DNA from: Sphingomonas daechungensis
GTDB lineage: Bacteria; Pseudomonadota; Alphaproteobacteria; Sphingomonadales; Sphingomonadaceae
Assembly (NCBI RefSeq): GCF_014489495.1
Contig: NZ_CP060780.1
Location: 1,251,001 to 1,315,000, forward strand
Direction of reading: 5' to 3'
DNA: 64,000 nt
Part shown: positions 20,788-29,784 of the stretch, in pieces
Layout: each line of letters starts with the position of its first letter
Numbering within the stretch: position 1 is the stretch's first letter
The notes under the pieces: model-generated
The model's input: only the letters and a program-made list of their open reading frames with translations
The model's database searches: none
Told to the model about the DNA's origin: nothing
Position numbers and translations under genes: made by a program

Positions 20788-21183
20788 GCGAATAATTCGG
20801 ACACGATCGGCGGGCTTGCGAAAGCGGCCGGAGTGGGCGTCGAAACGGTGCGCTATTATCAGCGCCGCGGGTTGCTGGCGGAGCCGCCAAAGCCGCACGG
20901 GGAGATCCGCCGCTACAGCGATGAAGACGTCAGGCGGCTTCAGTTCATCCGTTCGGCTCAGGCGGCGGGCTTCACTCTTGCGGAAATTGCCGAGCTGCTC
21001 GAGCTTAGTGAATCGGACGACAGGACCCGGATTCGCGCGCTGGCGACGGCCCGCGTGGCGGCGCTGGATGCGAAGATCGCCGAACTAAGCGATGCGCGGA
21101 CAGCGCTGTCGGGTCTCGCAACCGCCTGCCAGAACAAGCGCGGCGGAGCTTGCCCGATCCTCTCGGCGTTCGACCGCGCATAA
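20773..21183 (+). CDS. MerR-family metal-responsive regulator
   Basis: 136 aa. The N-terminal winged HTH is clear (TIGGLAKAAGVGVETVRYYQ, then RRYSDEDVRRLQFIRSAQ). A dimerisation helix and a C-terminal metal loop ATACQNKRGGACPIL follow, equivalent to the CACHARRGNVSCPLI loop of mercury MerR. The first of the three mercury ligands (Cys82) is not present at the start of the helix (ESDDRTRIRAL), so the ligand may differ from Hg. The start ATG 20773 lies inside the operator and lacks a ribosome site, suggesting a leaderless or tightly autoregulated mRNA. Divergent from the Cys-rich peptide gene it probably controls. Confidence 0.88.
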   Translation: MVRNQANNSDTIGGLAKAAGVGVETVRYYQRRGLLAEPPKPHGEIRRYSDEDVRRLQFIRSAQAAGFTLAEIAELLELSESDDRTRIRALATARVAALDAKIAELSDARTALSGLATACQNKRGGACPILSAFDRA

Positions 21184-21188
21184 CGAAA

Positions 21189-21212
21189 GGGCGCCGCCTT
21201 CCGGCGACGCCC
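21189..21212. terminator. Bidirectional hairpin between convergent genes
   Basis: Stem GGGCG-C-CGCC / GGCG-A-CGCCC with a TTCC loop and one internal mismatch, six bases after the merR-like stop and 23 bases before the stop of the convergent gene. Likely terminates both. Confidence 0.65.
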
Positions 21213-21234
21213 TCTCCTGCTTTCCCCACTCTGG

Positions 21235-22179
21235 TTAGAACTGAGGCTCTGGTTGCTTCTGGTGGCTCGGGGCGCCGCTGAACATGAAGTTCTTGGACTG
21301 CGGCGCTTCCGCCCGAGGCAGCGTGGCCGGCCCAGCCGGAACGTTTCCGTTCAGCCGTTCGCGCCGATCCAGCTCACCTGCGATTTTCAGGCGCTTGCGG
21401 AGCGATAGCGAAGGGTTCTCGGGCGTCGGGCCCGCATAGGCGGCCTGAACGTGACGGCCAAACTTCGAGGTGTCGAAATCGTCCGACACTTCGGTGGTCG
21501 CGATGACCGGCGCCGCTTTGGGCTCAACAATGGGCGGATCCCAAACAGGCTCCGGCTCCTGCGCAACGTCGGCCTCCACCGCGCGCTCCTCGGTCCAGCT
21601 CTGCTCGAACTCTTCCTCGTCTTCACGGCGCTTGCGACGACGAACCGCCATCCCTGCGCCGGCAAGAGCCAGGATCACTGCACCGGCGCCGCCGGCGAGC
21701 GGGACGGCTTCGTCCAGGTTCGGCTTGTCGGCCGCTGTCGCATCGGCGACCTGAGCGCTCGGTTCGGCGACCGGCTCGGGCGCCGGAGCGGCGGGAACTG
21801 GAGCAGCCGCAATCTCGGCGGGCTCATCGACAGCGGTCACCGCCGGCGTCCTGACCGACGAGACCCTCGTCGAGGGCGCTGGCTTGGGCGCCGACTTCTT
21901 CGCTACCGTCTTCGCCGGAGCCGCTTCGGTAGGTTCAGCGGTCGAGGCCGCAGACTCGGTGTCGCTCGTGGTCACCTCAGGCTCCGCCGCCGGAGCGAGT
22001 GGATCCACAGTCGTCACCGGCTCGGTTGTCGTCGGGGCCGTCGTCGTGACCGTCGGCGTTTCGATGACTGGCGCCTCGGTGGCCGGAGCCTCCTGCGCAG
22101 CCACTTGGGTTGCAGAAAGGGCAAGGACCGCGGCAATCGCGGTGGTGCCCAGGCGATACGTCTTGCGTGTACTCATCAT
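21235..22179 (-). CDS. Hypothetical envelope protein with Pro/Thr/Ala-rich linker and membrane helix
   Basis: 314 aa. A signal peptide (TTAIAAVLALSATQVAAQ) is followed by ~130 residues rich in Pro, Thr, Ala and Glu, clearly a flexible extended linker. A membrane helix (LAGGAGAVILALAGAGMAV) follows with a basic cluster RRRKRRE and a ~120-residue acidic/basic C-terminal part with two copies of the short pattern PEP. This gives a periplasmic stalk and a cytoplasmic tail, somewhat like a sorting-signal arrangement but with no LPxTG. Function unknown; resembles sphingomonad-specific proteins. Confidence 0.72.
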   Translation of the reverse strand: MMSTRKTYRLGTTAIAAVLALSATQVAAQEAPATEAPVIETPTVTTTAPTTTEPVTTVDPLAPAAEPEVTTSDTESAASTAEPTEAAPAKTVAKKSAPKPAPSTRVSSVRTPAVTAVDEPAEIAAAPVPAAPAPEPVAEPSAQVADATAADKPNLDEAVPLAGGAGAVILALAGAGMAVRRRKRREDEEEFEQSWTEERAVEADVAQEPEPVWDPPIVEPKAAPVIATTEVSDDFDTSKFGRHVQAAYAGPTPENPSLSLRKRLKIAGELDRRERLNGNVPAGPATLPRAEAPQSKNFMFSGAPSHQKQPEPQF

Positions 22180-22320
22180 GCCAGACCAACCCGCAGTCCG
22201 GCTGTTTCGACGAACCGTTTCCGATGAGTTGAACTGTAACGGCGACGAATCGAAAAACGTCTACATTTTCCGATAGTTAACTGAGTTCCATTCATTGCGG
22301 GCTGGTAACCAGCCGCCACC

Positions 22321-22551
22321 CTACTCGCCGTTAGAGGTCTCGGCCGAGTTTGCCTCACCGGTCTCGTTCAGCTGGTTGAGCTGATTGCCAAGCGTGTCCG
22401 TCGCGCCGGTCGCTCCGGAAGCATTGGACGGTTCCGCTGCCGATGCTTCGGCGGTGGACTCGGCGCCCGCCGAGTTGTCCTGACCGCTCTGGCTGCAGGC
22501 CGCGAGTGCGGCGAATCCGACAGCAGCGCCGATCCTCATGGTGAGCCTCAT
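22321..22551 (-). CDS. Small lipoprotein
   Basis: 76 aa. The signal peptide ends in a lipobox (FAALAAC) at residue 19, so the mature protein is a lipidated, Ser/Ala/Glu/Asn-rich low-complexity chain of under 60 residues with no fold evident. The start is ATG 22551, or ATG 22539 four residues later. Standalone gene; function unknown. Confidence 0.65.
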   Translation of the reverse strand: MRLTMRIGAAVGFAALAACSQSGQDNSAGAESTAEASAAEPSNASGATGATDTLGNQLNQLNETGEANSAETSNGE

Positions 22552-22615
22552 CGCGCGTTTCCTCTTTGAATTGGTAACGAGCGGCAGAAGCGCTCGAGGG
22601 GCGGGCCGGGTTCCC

Positions 22616-23242
22616 TTACAACGAAGGGAAGCTCTGCTTCAGGCCGTCGATGATGAATTGCGCGGCCAAAGCGGCGAGAATGACTCCGAGGATGCGGGTA
22701 ATCATCGCCTCCAGCTTCTCACCGATCAGCCGCATGATCGAGCCGGCGGCCAGAAGCGCCAGCAGCGTCAGGACCATGACACCCGTGATCGCGGCGAGGA
22801 CCGCGAGGACCTCCACCGTGCCTTCGGTGCGAGAAACCCACAGCATCGCGCTCGCGATCGAGCCTGGTCCGGCGATCATCGGGATGGCCATCGGGAAGAC
22901 CGAGATGTCCTCGGCCTCGGGCGTCCCCTCGATCGATTGCGCGCGGGACGAACGGCGCTCGGTCCGGCGTTCGAAGACCATGTCGAGCGCGATCATGAAC
23001 AGCATCACGCCGCCAGCGATCCGAAAACTCGCTAGGCTGATGCCGAGCGCATTGAGCATCGGTCGCCCGAGGAGGGCGAAGAACATCAGGATCGACCAGG
23101 CGATCAGCGAGGAGCGGATCGCCATGGATCGGCGGAATGCGGGATCGTCCCCGCGCGTCAGGCTGGCGAAGATCGGGGCACAGCCGGGCGGGTCGATGAT
23201 GACCAGGAAGGTGATCAGCGCATGGCCGAAGACCTCCATCAT
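22616..23242 (-). CDS. MarC family integral membrane protein
   Basis: 208 aa with six predicted membrane helices. The family signatures are FLVIIDPPGCAPIF near the N terminus and FPMAIPMIAGPGSIASAM in the middle. MarC proteins were once linked to antibiotic resistance, but their substrate is unknown. The ATG overlaps the stop of the upstream gene by 4 bases, making it the last gene of the cluster that begins with the FMN reductase and contains egtB, egtD and folD. Confidence 0.88.
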   Translation of the reverse strand: MMEVFGHALITFLVIIDPPGCAPIFASLTRGDDPAFRRSMAIRSSLIAWSILMFFALLGRPMLNALGISLASFRIAGGVMLFMIALDMVFERRTERRSSRAQSIEGTPEAEDISVFPMAIPMIAGPGSIASAMLWVSRTEGTVEVLAVLAAITGVMVLTLLALLAAGSIMRLIGEKLEAMITRILGVILAALAAQFIIDGLKQSFPSL

Positions 23243-23874
23243 TCGGAGGGGGCGCTCACGTGCTGGTCGAGGATCGTGCGATAATCGCGCCCATTCCAGA
23301 TCTTGGCTTCGAAGCGGCGCTCACCGCTTGCAGCGACGCGCCATTCGTAAATGAGAGTGCCGTCCGCCGACCGGCCCTGGCCGGCATCTGCGGGCGGCTT
23401 GCCAGCAATGCGCGCGGTGGGCTTCACCTCTTCGCGATATTCTCCCGGAATTTTCTCGCGGCCGGTGCAACTCGCGCGCTCGACCTTGGGCTGTTTCGGA
23501 AGCGGCATCGGCTTGGCCAGGCTGTCGCCGCCGTCATAGGTCCATTTCCAGCCCTTGCCGTCGCGCATCCAGACAGTCGTGAAGTAGCCGTGGGATTTCC
23601 CGGAAGCGGAGGTCCACGGCCCGCGATTGATCGCGGTTCGGCCGTCGCAGGAGACCCAGCTGTCGGACGGTCCCCAGCCGATGGCCTTGGGCGGGTCCTT
23701 GAGCGGTGCGAGGAATTCCGATGCCCAAACCGCCTGCGGGTTGAACATGACGGCGGTATCATCGGCGTATTTGCGAAACGCCGTCCACTGACCGAGCTTC
23801 TGCGCGTCGGCGGCGAAGGCTCGTTCGGCATCGACGGCGGTGACCGACGCGGCTGCAAGCAGGAGTCCAAGCAT
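23239..23874 (-). CDS. Hypothetical exported protein, SnoaL/DUF4440-like
   Basis: 211 aa with a short signal peptide ([13 protein letters not shown]). The body resembles a cone-shaped SnoaL/DUF4440 domain (ERAFAADAQKLGQWTAFRKY, then TTVWMRDGKGWKWTYDGG), a fold used for small-ligand binding. A C-terminal ~80-residue extension with one Cys is not part of that domain. Starts inside the folD stop (TAATG) and ends inside the marC start, so it is translationally coupled on both sides. Function unknown. Confidence 0.7.
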   Translation of the reverse strand: MLGLLLAAASVTAVDAERAFAADAQKLGQWTAFRKYADDTAVMFNPQAVWASEFLAPLKDPPKAIGWGPSDSWVSCDGRTAINRGPWTSASGKSHGYFTTVWMRDGKGWKWTYDGGDSLAKPMPLPKQPKVERASCTGREKIPGEYREEVKPTARIAGKPPADAGQGRSADGTLIYEWRVAASGERRFEAKIWNGRDYRTILDQHVSAPSE

Positions 23875-24761
23875 TACAAACCCTCCGGATCGGGCAGGCC
23901 CTCGCGGCGATGAGCCGCGACAACCGTGTTGCGAAGCAGACAGGCGATGGTCATCGGACCGACACCGCCCGGAACCGGTGTAATGGCTCCCGCCACTTCA
24001 GCCGCTTCGCCGTAAGCAACGTCTCCCAACAGCTTGCGGGTCCCATCCGGCTGTTCGACGCGCTCCTGGCCGACATCGATGACGATGGCTCCCGGCTTCA
24101 GCCAGCTGCCGCGAATGAGTTCGGGACGGCCGACGGCGGCGACGACGATGTCGTTGCGACGGACTACGCCGGGCAGATCCCTCGTGCGCGAATGCGCGAC
24201 CGTCACTGTGCAATTTGCCTGCAGCAGGAGCTGCGCCATCGGCTTACCGACAATATTCGAGCGGCCGACGACCACCGCGTCCATTCCGCTGAGATCGCCG
24301 AGCTCGCCCTGAAGGAGCTTGAGGCATCCGAGCGGCGTGCACGGGACCAATGCGTCAAGGCCGATCGAGAGACGACCGACGTTGACCGGATGGAATCCGT
24401 CGACGTCCTTGGAGGGGTCGACGCGCGTCAGGACGGCCTGCTCGTCGACATGCTTCGGCAGGGGAAGCTGGACGAGGATGCCGTCGACCGTCGCATCCGC
24501 ATTCAATTGGTCGATGAGGCCGATGAGATCGGCTTGCGAAGTCTCGGCAGGAATGCGGTGCTCGAAGCTTTCCATCCCGGCTTCAAGCGTGGCCTTGATC
24601 TTGGAGCGAACATAAGCGGCGCTTGGCGGGTGCTCGCCGACCAGCACAACCGCCAGGCCGGGTGCGCGGCTCCGGGTTTCGCGAAATCGTGCGGCGACCT
24701 GGCCGACCCGTTGCCGGAGGTCCGCCGCTGCGGCCTTTCCGTCAATGATCCGTGCGGTCAT
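23874..24761 (-). CDS. folD: Methylenetetrahydrofolate dehydrogenase / cyclohydrolase FolD
   Basis: Bifunctional one-carbon enzyme oxidising 5,10-methylene-THF (NADP) and hydrolysing the methenyl product. 295 aa, normal length. Motifs are [13 protein letters not shown], the Rossmann signature [16 protein letters not shown] and the terminal [17 protein letters not shown]. The frame runs open upstream into egtD only because that gene contains base losses; the true start ATG 24761 overlaps the yggT stop (ATGA). It sits downstream of egtB/egtD and yggT. Confidence 0.95.
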   Translation of the reverse strand: MTARIIDGKAAAADLRQRVGQVAARFRETRSRAPGLAVVLVGEHPPSAAYVRSKIKATLEAGMESFEHRIPAETSQADLIGLIDQLNADATVDGILVQLPLPKHVDEQAVLTRVDPSKDVDGFHPVNVGRLSIGLDALVPCTPLGCLKLLQGELGDLSGMDAVVVGRSNIVGKPMAQLLLQANCTVTVAHSRTRDLPGVVRRNDIVVAAVGRPELIRGSWLKPGAIVIDVGQERVEQPDGTRKLLGDVAYGEAAEVAGAITPVPGGVGPMTIACLLRNTVVAAHRREGLPDPEGL

Positions 24762-25060
24762 GCGCCCGCGTTGATCAGGTCCACCGCGACACCGCTCAGC
24801 AGCATGCGCAGGATCTGGATAACGAGCAGCAGCACGAGCGGCGAGAAGTCGATCCCGCCGAAGTCGGGCATCACCCGCTTGATCGGGCGATAGAGCGGCT
24901 CGGTAATCCGCTCGAGCGCTCCGACGAACGCGCGAAGGCCCTGCGAGCTGGTGTTGAGCACGTTGAAAGCGATCAGCCAGCTCAGGATGACCTGGATGAT
25001 GACGATCCAGCCGAGCACCCGCAGCAGCAGGTCGGCGATCTGAAAGAGGGCGAGCACCAT
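24758..25060 (-). CDS. YggT family membrane protein
   Basis: 100 aa with two hydrophobic segments ([17 protein letters not shown] and [17 protein letters not shown]). The family hallmark [24 protein letters not shown] appears between them as two shorter pieces ([21 protein letters not shown]). YggT proteins are implicated in osmotic stress or membrane-protein factors in other bacteria; not well defined. Coupled to folD by a 4-base overlap, 36 bases after egtD. Confidence 0.88.
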   Translation of the reverse strand: MVLALFQIADLLLRVLGWIVIIQVILSWLIAFNVLNTSSQGLRAFVGALERITEPLYRPIKRVMPDFGGIDFSPLVLLLVIQILRMLLSGVAVDLINAGA

Positions 25061-25096
25061 GGCTGGGGCTTAGCCGCAGGTCAGCCGGGCCGCAAT

Positions 25097-26054
25097 CTAC
25101 GGCGCAAAGCGGTTCGGAAGCGCCTCGGCGAGAATGACAGAGAAGTCGCCGGCGGGGTCGCTCCATTCGGCGAGGGGCGTCCATCCCCGGCAAGGAGGAG
25201 CACACGGGAGCCCGAGGGCCATATTTGTGGCTGTTCTCGGTGTGGATCGACGATCCTTCGGCAAAGGAGAAGGACTGCCCGCCAACGGTGAAGGTGACAT
25301 CGCGAACCGCAACCAGATGCATTTCGATCCGGGAGAGGATGTCGTTCCAGCGCGCTTCGTGCCGGAACGCGTCGATCGGAATGTCGCCGTCCAGCTCCCG
25401 GTTGATGCGCTCGAGCAGGTTGAGATTGAAGGCGGCGGTCACACCCGTCGGATCGTCGTACGCTGCAATCAGACGCTCGACCGGCTTGACCTTGTCCATG
25501 CCGATGAGGAGCTGGGAGCTGCAGCCGAGCAAATCGCGGAAGCTGCGGAGCAGGTCCGTTGCGGTGCGCGGAACGAAGTTGCCGATCGTCGAGCCCGGGA
25601 AGAAGCCGAGCTTAGGATGGCTTGCGATGCTGTCCGGTAGGTCGAAGGGGCGCGCAAAGTCGGCAATCACGGGCTCGACCGCGATGGACGGGAAACGCTC
25701 CGCAACCTCCGCTGCGCTGTCGCGAAGATAGTCACCGGAAATGTCGACCGGGATGTAGGCGACGGGCTTCACCGCATCGAGCAAGAGCGGTGTCTTGGTC
25801 GCCGAGCCGGCGCCGAATTCGACCACTGCAGAGTTCGGGCGAACGCGCTCTGCGATTTCGGGCAGGACGCGCTCCAAGAGTGCGGTCTCCGTCCGCGTCG
25901 GATAATAATCGGGGAGACGGGTGATTTCGTCGAACAGCTCAGACCCACGCCGGTCGTAGAGCCAGCGGGCCGGCACCGCCGGGATCGGTGCGGACAGGCC
26001 AGCCAGGACATCGTCGCGGAAAGCGGGATCGGTCGCCTCAATTGTCTTTAGCAA
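25097..26054 (-). CDS. egtD: L-histidine N(alpha)-methyltransferase EgtD
   Basis: SAM-dependent enzyme making hercynine (trimethylhistidine), the first step of ergothioneine biosynthesis. Reconstructed length 319 aa, standard. Motifs include [16 protein letters not shown], the SAM-binding [26 protein letters not shown] and the histidine-site HTENSHKYG. Two bases are lost near 25216 and 25187; the corrected C terminus reads [19 protein letters not shown]. The egtB stop lies only 3 bases upstream of its ATG, so the two enzymes of the pathway are co-translated. Confidence 0.93.
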
Positions 26055-26057
26055 GCC

Positions 26058-27281
26058 TCAACCCCGTGAACTGCCAGCGCGCGCTGGCGGAAAGAAATTG
26101 CGATAGGAGGCGCGGCTGTGCCCGCGTGGCGTGGCGCAACTGGCGCCCTTCAGGACGAATTGTCCGCACATGAATTTGCCGTTGTACTCGCCGACCGCGC
26201 CCTCGGCGGGAGCAAAGCCGGGAAAGGCGAGATAGGCGCTGCCTGACCATTCCCATGCGTCACCGAAAATGTCGCCGCCGGGCGTTGGCAGGACGGCCCC
26301 GGCGTCGTCCAGCTGGTTACCGAGGAATGGATCGGCGCCAGCGGCGAAATCCTCCCATTCGGCCTCGGTCGGGAGCCTGGCGCCGGCCCAGCGAGCGAAG
26401 GCGTCGGCTTCGAAGAAGCTCACATGCGCAACGGGCGCGGCCAAATCGATCTCGCGGCGGCCGGCGAGCGTGAATTCACTCCCGTCGTCATGCCAGTACA
26501 GCGGAGCGCGGATGCCCTCACGCTGAACCCAGTCCCAACCTTCGCTGAGCCAGAGAGAGGGGGTCGAATATCCACCGCCGACAATGAAGTCCGCCCATTC
26601 GCCGTTGGTCACCTTTCGGCTGGCAATGGCGTGGCCTTGCAGGAAGACCCGGTGGCGTGGCCCTTCACTGTCAAAGGCAAAGCCCGAGCCGGTTGCGCCG
26701 ATTTCGACGATTCCGGAGCGTCCGGGATGGAAGCTTAGAGGCTCGACCGCGTGGCACGCCGCCGGGTCGAGCTTCGCATAAGCAGGCTCAAGCGGGTTCT
26801 CGGCAAAGGTCGCGAGGATGTCGGTCAGCAGGAGCTCCTGATGCTGCTGCTCATGATTGATACCGAGCTCAACCAGCTCCAGTGCCTGAGTCGATAGGGT
26901 TGGAAATGCCTTTTCGAGTGCTTGATCGACGCTGGCGCGCCAATCGCGGATTTGATCGAGAGTCGGCCGGCTCAGCATTCCCCGCTTGGGCCGCGCATGG
27001 CGCTCGCCCTCGGCATTGTAATAGCTATTGAACAGGTACGCGAAGCGCTCATCATGGGCCTGATAGCCGGGCACATGGTCGCGAAGGATGAAGGTCTCGA
27101 AGAACCATGTTGTATGGGCGAGATGCCACTTGGCCGGAGACGCATCAGGGAAAGGCTGAACCGTCGCGTCGGCGTCGGAGAGGGGTAAGGCGAGGTCCAG
27201 GCTCAGCGCACGCGTGGCGCGCAGGCGATTGGCCAGCTCGTCCGGCCGGCCGGTGCCGTCAAGGATCGGCGCTGTGCTCAC
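26058..27281 (-). CDS. egtB: Ergothioneine biosynthesis protein EgtB (hercynine sulfoxide-forming oxygenase)
   Basis: Iron enzyme that joins hercynine to a thiol donor using oxygen. 407 aa. The N-terminal DinB-like half supplies the iron histidines: WHLAHTTWFFETF and NHEQQHQELL. The C-terminal half is the formylglycine-enzyme-type fold (RLPTEAEWEDFAAG, DAWEWSGSAYLAF, GASCATPRGHSRASYRNFF). No egtA, egtC or egtE is nearby, so it may use cysteine or glutathione-related thiols via other enzymes. Start GTG 27281 overlaps the FMN reductase stop (GTGA). Intact reading frame. Confidence 0.93.
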   Translation of the reverse strand: MSTAPILDGTGRPDELANRLRATRALSLDLALPLSDADATVQPFPDASPAKWHLAHTTWFFETFILRDHVPGYQAHDERFAYLFNSYYNAEGERHARPKRGMLSRPTLDQIRDWRASVDQALEKAFPTLSTQALELVELGINHEQQHQELLLTDILATFAENPLEPAYAKLDPAACHAVEPLSFHPGRSGIVEIGATGSGFAFDSEGPRHRVFLQGHAIASRKVTNGEWADFIVGGGYSTPSLWLSEGWDWVQREGIRAPLYWHDDGSEFTLAGRREIDLAAPVAHVSFFEADAFARWAGARLPTEAEWEDFAAGADPFLGNQLDDAGAVLPTPGGDIFGDAWEWSGSAYLAFPGFAPAEGAVGEYNGKFMCGQFVLKGASCATPRGHSRASYRNFFPPARAGSSRG

Positions 27282-27901
27282 TTGGCTTGGTCGACTCCCA
27301 AATACCTCTCTTGCTTTAGCAGCTTTGCAAGGTGAGCGGCATTGGACGCAAGCATGGCCGCGCCCTGCCGAACGGCATCCGGGACGTTGGGGAGATCCTT
27401 GAAATCGGTCTTCTGCATCGCTTCGCCGACCCAATAGTTCGATGCCGAGGCGGGAATGGTCCAACCCACGTCATTGAGCGCCTGGAAGAGCCCGGCAGTA
27501 GTCGCATGGGTCCCGTCCTCATTGCCGACGATGGCGGCGACAGCGACCTTCCCGAAACTCGGCGTGCGTCCATTCTCGTCGGTTTCGCTGAGAAAGGCGT
27601 CCATCCGCTCGAGCACCTGCTTGGCAAGGCTCGACATTTGTCCCAGCCATATTGGCGTTCCGAATATCAGGATGTCGTGGTCCAGAATCCGTCGGCGGAC
27701 GTCGGGCCAGGCGTCGCCACTCCCTTCGTCGGAGGTCACCCCGGGTCGAACATCGTGGTCCGCGATCCGGATCGTTTCGCCGAGCGTGACGTCATGTTTG
27801 CCCAGCTCGGTCCCAAGCAGCCGGATCATGGCGTCGGTCGAACTGGGCTCCGCCGAGCTGCGCTTGAGGCTGCAATTGATGGCGATGGCCTTGACCGACA
27901 A
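27278..27901 (-). CDS. Flavodoxin-like NAD(P)H-dependent FMN reductase
   Basis: 207-aa flavodoxin-fold protein. N-terminal INCSLKRSSAEPSSTDAM is the FMN-phosphate loop, and GTPIWLGQMSSLAKQVLERM is the conserved second loop of the family. Such enzymes reduce FMN or quinones. It is translationally coupled to egtB, which raises the possibility that it delivers reducing equivalents to ergothioneine synthesis, though this is inference only. The start is TTG 27901 with GGAG upstream; no ATG fits the N terminus. Confidence 0.82.
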   Translation of the reverse strand: MSVKAIAINCSLKRSSAEPSSTDAMIRLLGTELGKHDVTLGETIRIADHDVRPGVTSDEGSGDAWPDVRRRILDHDILIFGTPIWLGQMSSLAKQVLERMDAFLSETDENGRTPSFGKVAVAAIVGNEDGTHATTAGLFQALNDVGWTIPASASNYWVGEAMQKTDFKDLPNVPDAVRQGAAMLASNAAHLAKLLKQERYLGVDQAK

Positions 27902-27972
27902 CGAAAACTCCGAGTCTCTGGAGGTGAAGACAGAACGTCACCTGCCTCGGAAAGTGCCTTACCGACTTTGGT

Positions 27973-28545
27973 CTAGGTGCGAGTGGCGCCCGGCTTCCAG
28001 AGCACGTCCCCGCCACTGATCCTGGCGAGATAGCGACACGCGACGAACAGGTGGTCCGAAAGGCGATTGAGATAAATAAGGGCGAGCGGGTTCAGCAAAT
28101 GCCGCTGCGACGCCTCGACCGCGCTGCGCTCGGCACGGCGAGCGATCGCACGCGCGAGGTGCAACGGGGCAGACCCACCCTGCCCGCCGGGGAGGATGAA
28201 GCTTCGCAAAGGATCGAGATCCTCGTTCATCAGGTCGATTTCCGATTCCAGCCGATCGATCTGCGACTGGACGACGCGCAGGGTCATTTCCCCAGGTGTG
28301 AAATCCGCGCCGGGAGTGGCCAGATCGGCCCCGAGATCGAACAGTTCGTTCTGAATGCGGCCGAGCATCGTCGTGACTGCGGTGTCCTTAATGGACTGGA
28401 GAGCGACCCCGATCGCGCTGTTCGTTTCGTCGACGTCTCCGATCGCCTGCGCGAGCGGGTCGTCCTTACGGATACGCGAGCCGTCGACAAGCCCGGTTTC
28501 TCCGGCATCGCCAGTCCTGGTGTAGATCTTGTTGAGCTTGACCAC
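27973..28545 (-). CDS. Cob(I)alamin adenosyltransferase, PduO type
   Basis: 190 aa. The N terminus carries the ATP-binding signature KIYTRTGDAGETGLVDG, and the helical core has FILPGGQGGSAPLHLARAIARRAER and NRLSDHLFVACRY, all typical of PduO-type enzymes that make adenosylcobalamin. It would supply B12-dependent enzymes encoded elsewhere. Downstream of gluQ and the HIG1-like gene on the same strand, one base after the latter's stop region. Confidence 0.93.
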   Translation of the reverse strand: MVKLNKIYTRTGDAGETGLVDGSRIRKDDPLAQAIGDVDETNSAIGVALQSIKDTAVTTMLGRIQNELFDLGADLATPGADFTPGEMTLRVVQSQIDRLESEIDLMNEDLDPLRSFILPGGQGGSAPLHLARAIARRAERSAVEASQRHLLNPLALIYLNRLSDHLFVACRYLARISGGDVLWKPGATRT

Positions 28546-28752
28546 TCAGCCGCGCGAGGCGCCGGCGGCGGCCAGGATCAGGACAACGAGGATGATCGCG
28601 ATCGCCTGGAACAGCACGCGCTTGCGCATGTAGTCCTGCTGCCGCTCACCGCTGATGTCCTTGCCGGAGGCCATGGCCATGACGCCGCGGACGAGGACGT
28701 AGGCGGTTGCGCCCATCGCGATGATCAGCAGAATGACGAGGATGATGCTCAT
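28546..28752 (-). CDS. HIG1-like small two-helix membrane protein
   Basis: 68 aa, two membrane helices (SIILVILLIIAMGATAYVLV and VLFQAIAIILVVLILAAAG) joined by the loop GKDISGERQQDYMRKR. The QxxYMRxRVxxQ pattern in the loop is characteristic of HIG1-domain proteins, which in mitochondria associate with respiratory complexes. In bacteria the role is unproven. Starts 9 bases after the gluQ stop and abuts the adenosyltransferase gene. Confidence 0.8.
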   Translation of the reverse strand: MSIILVILLIIAMGATAYVLVRGVMAMASGKDISGERQQDYMRKRVLFQAIAIILVVLILAAAGASRG

Positions 28753-28761
28753 GGGTGGGAT

Positions 28762-29596
28762 TTAGGCTTCCGAGAATGCGAAACCAAGGGGAAGCTGGCC
28801 TTTAGCCAGTAAGGCGGCGAGCTCTTTTCCGCCCATGCCCGAAGTCCGCATCGCCAAGAGGGTCGGTGCCTGGTCGCGCTTGGCCAAGCGCCGGCCGCCC
28901 TGGTGAGTGACGAGCGGATGATGGAGATAGGTCGGCTCCGGCAATCCAAGCAAGGTCTGAAGCAAGCGCTGGACCGGCGTGGAGGACCTGAGATCGGCAC
29001 CACGGACGACCAGTGAAACCCCGCTGGCGGCATCGTCCACGACGCAGGCGAGATGATAGCTCGCGGGAGCATCCTTCCTCGCGAGAATGACGTCGTCGAC
29101 TTCGGCAATGGCGGAGGTGAAGCGCTGCCCGCCGTCTTCGCGCCAGGATGGGGCCCGCCGATCCGGATCGCTTCCGCAGACCTGAGCCGCCAGCTGTGAG
29201 GCGTGGTCGCTCTGCGGTCCGGATCGTCGGGAGTGACCGGCACGTGCCGGGATACGCTGCGTGAGCGTCCCCATGCGGGGCAGTCAGCGACTGCGCGATG
29301 TCGGCCCGGGTGCAGAAGCAGGCATAAACCAGACCAAGCTCCCGCAGATGGTCGAGCGCGGTTCGATAGGCTTCTGTCCGGCCGGACTGGAAGATCACCG
29401 GTTCCGACCAATCGAGACCGAGCCATGCCATGTCCTCGAAGATGCCGTCGACGAACTCGGGCCGGCCGCGTCCCTGGTCCAGATCCTCGATCCGGAGAAG
29501 AAAGCGATCACCTTTGTCGCGACCGAGAACTGCACTGAACGCGTGGCCGAGGTGGAGCCGTCCAGTCGGCGACGGTGCGAACCGCGTCACAATCAT
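28762..29596 (-). CDS. gluQ: Glutamyl-Q tRNA(Asp) synthetase
   Basis: Truncated glutamyl-tRNA-synthetase paralogue that attaches glutamate to the queuosine of tRNA(Asp). 278 aa after adding bases near 29230 and 29153. It has the HIGH-type motif RFAPSPTGRLHLGHA, LRIEDLDQGR, a Cys pair in YACFCTRA (zinc site, completed by YPGTCR), and the KMSKS-equivalent RRLAKRDQAPTL. No anticodon-binding domain follows, as expected for the family. Divergent from the HNH gene. Confidence 0.9.
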
Positions 29597-29784
29597 TTCG
29601 AGTGTGACTCAAAGGACTCTTGACGGCGATTCAGCAATCTTCGATTCTTCATGCTGTCACATCGGGTTGGCATCCGGTGGGCAACAAGGGAAGACGGGCC
29701 CGACGCGACCCATCTCCACCTTGAGTGCGACGGGGCCGGAGACTTGTTCGTTGCGGGCGGACAGGAAAGGCCATTGCCCGCGTC

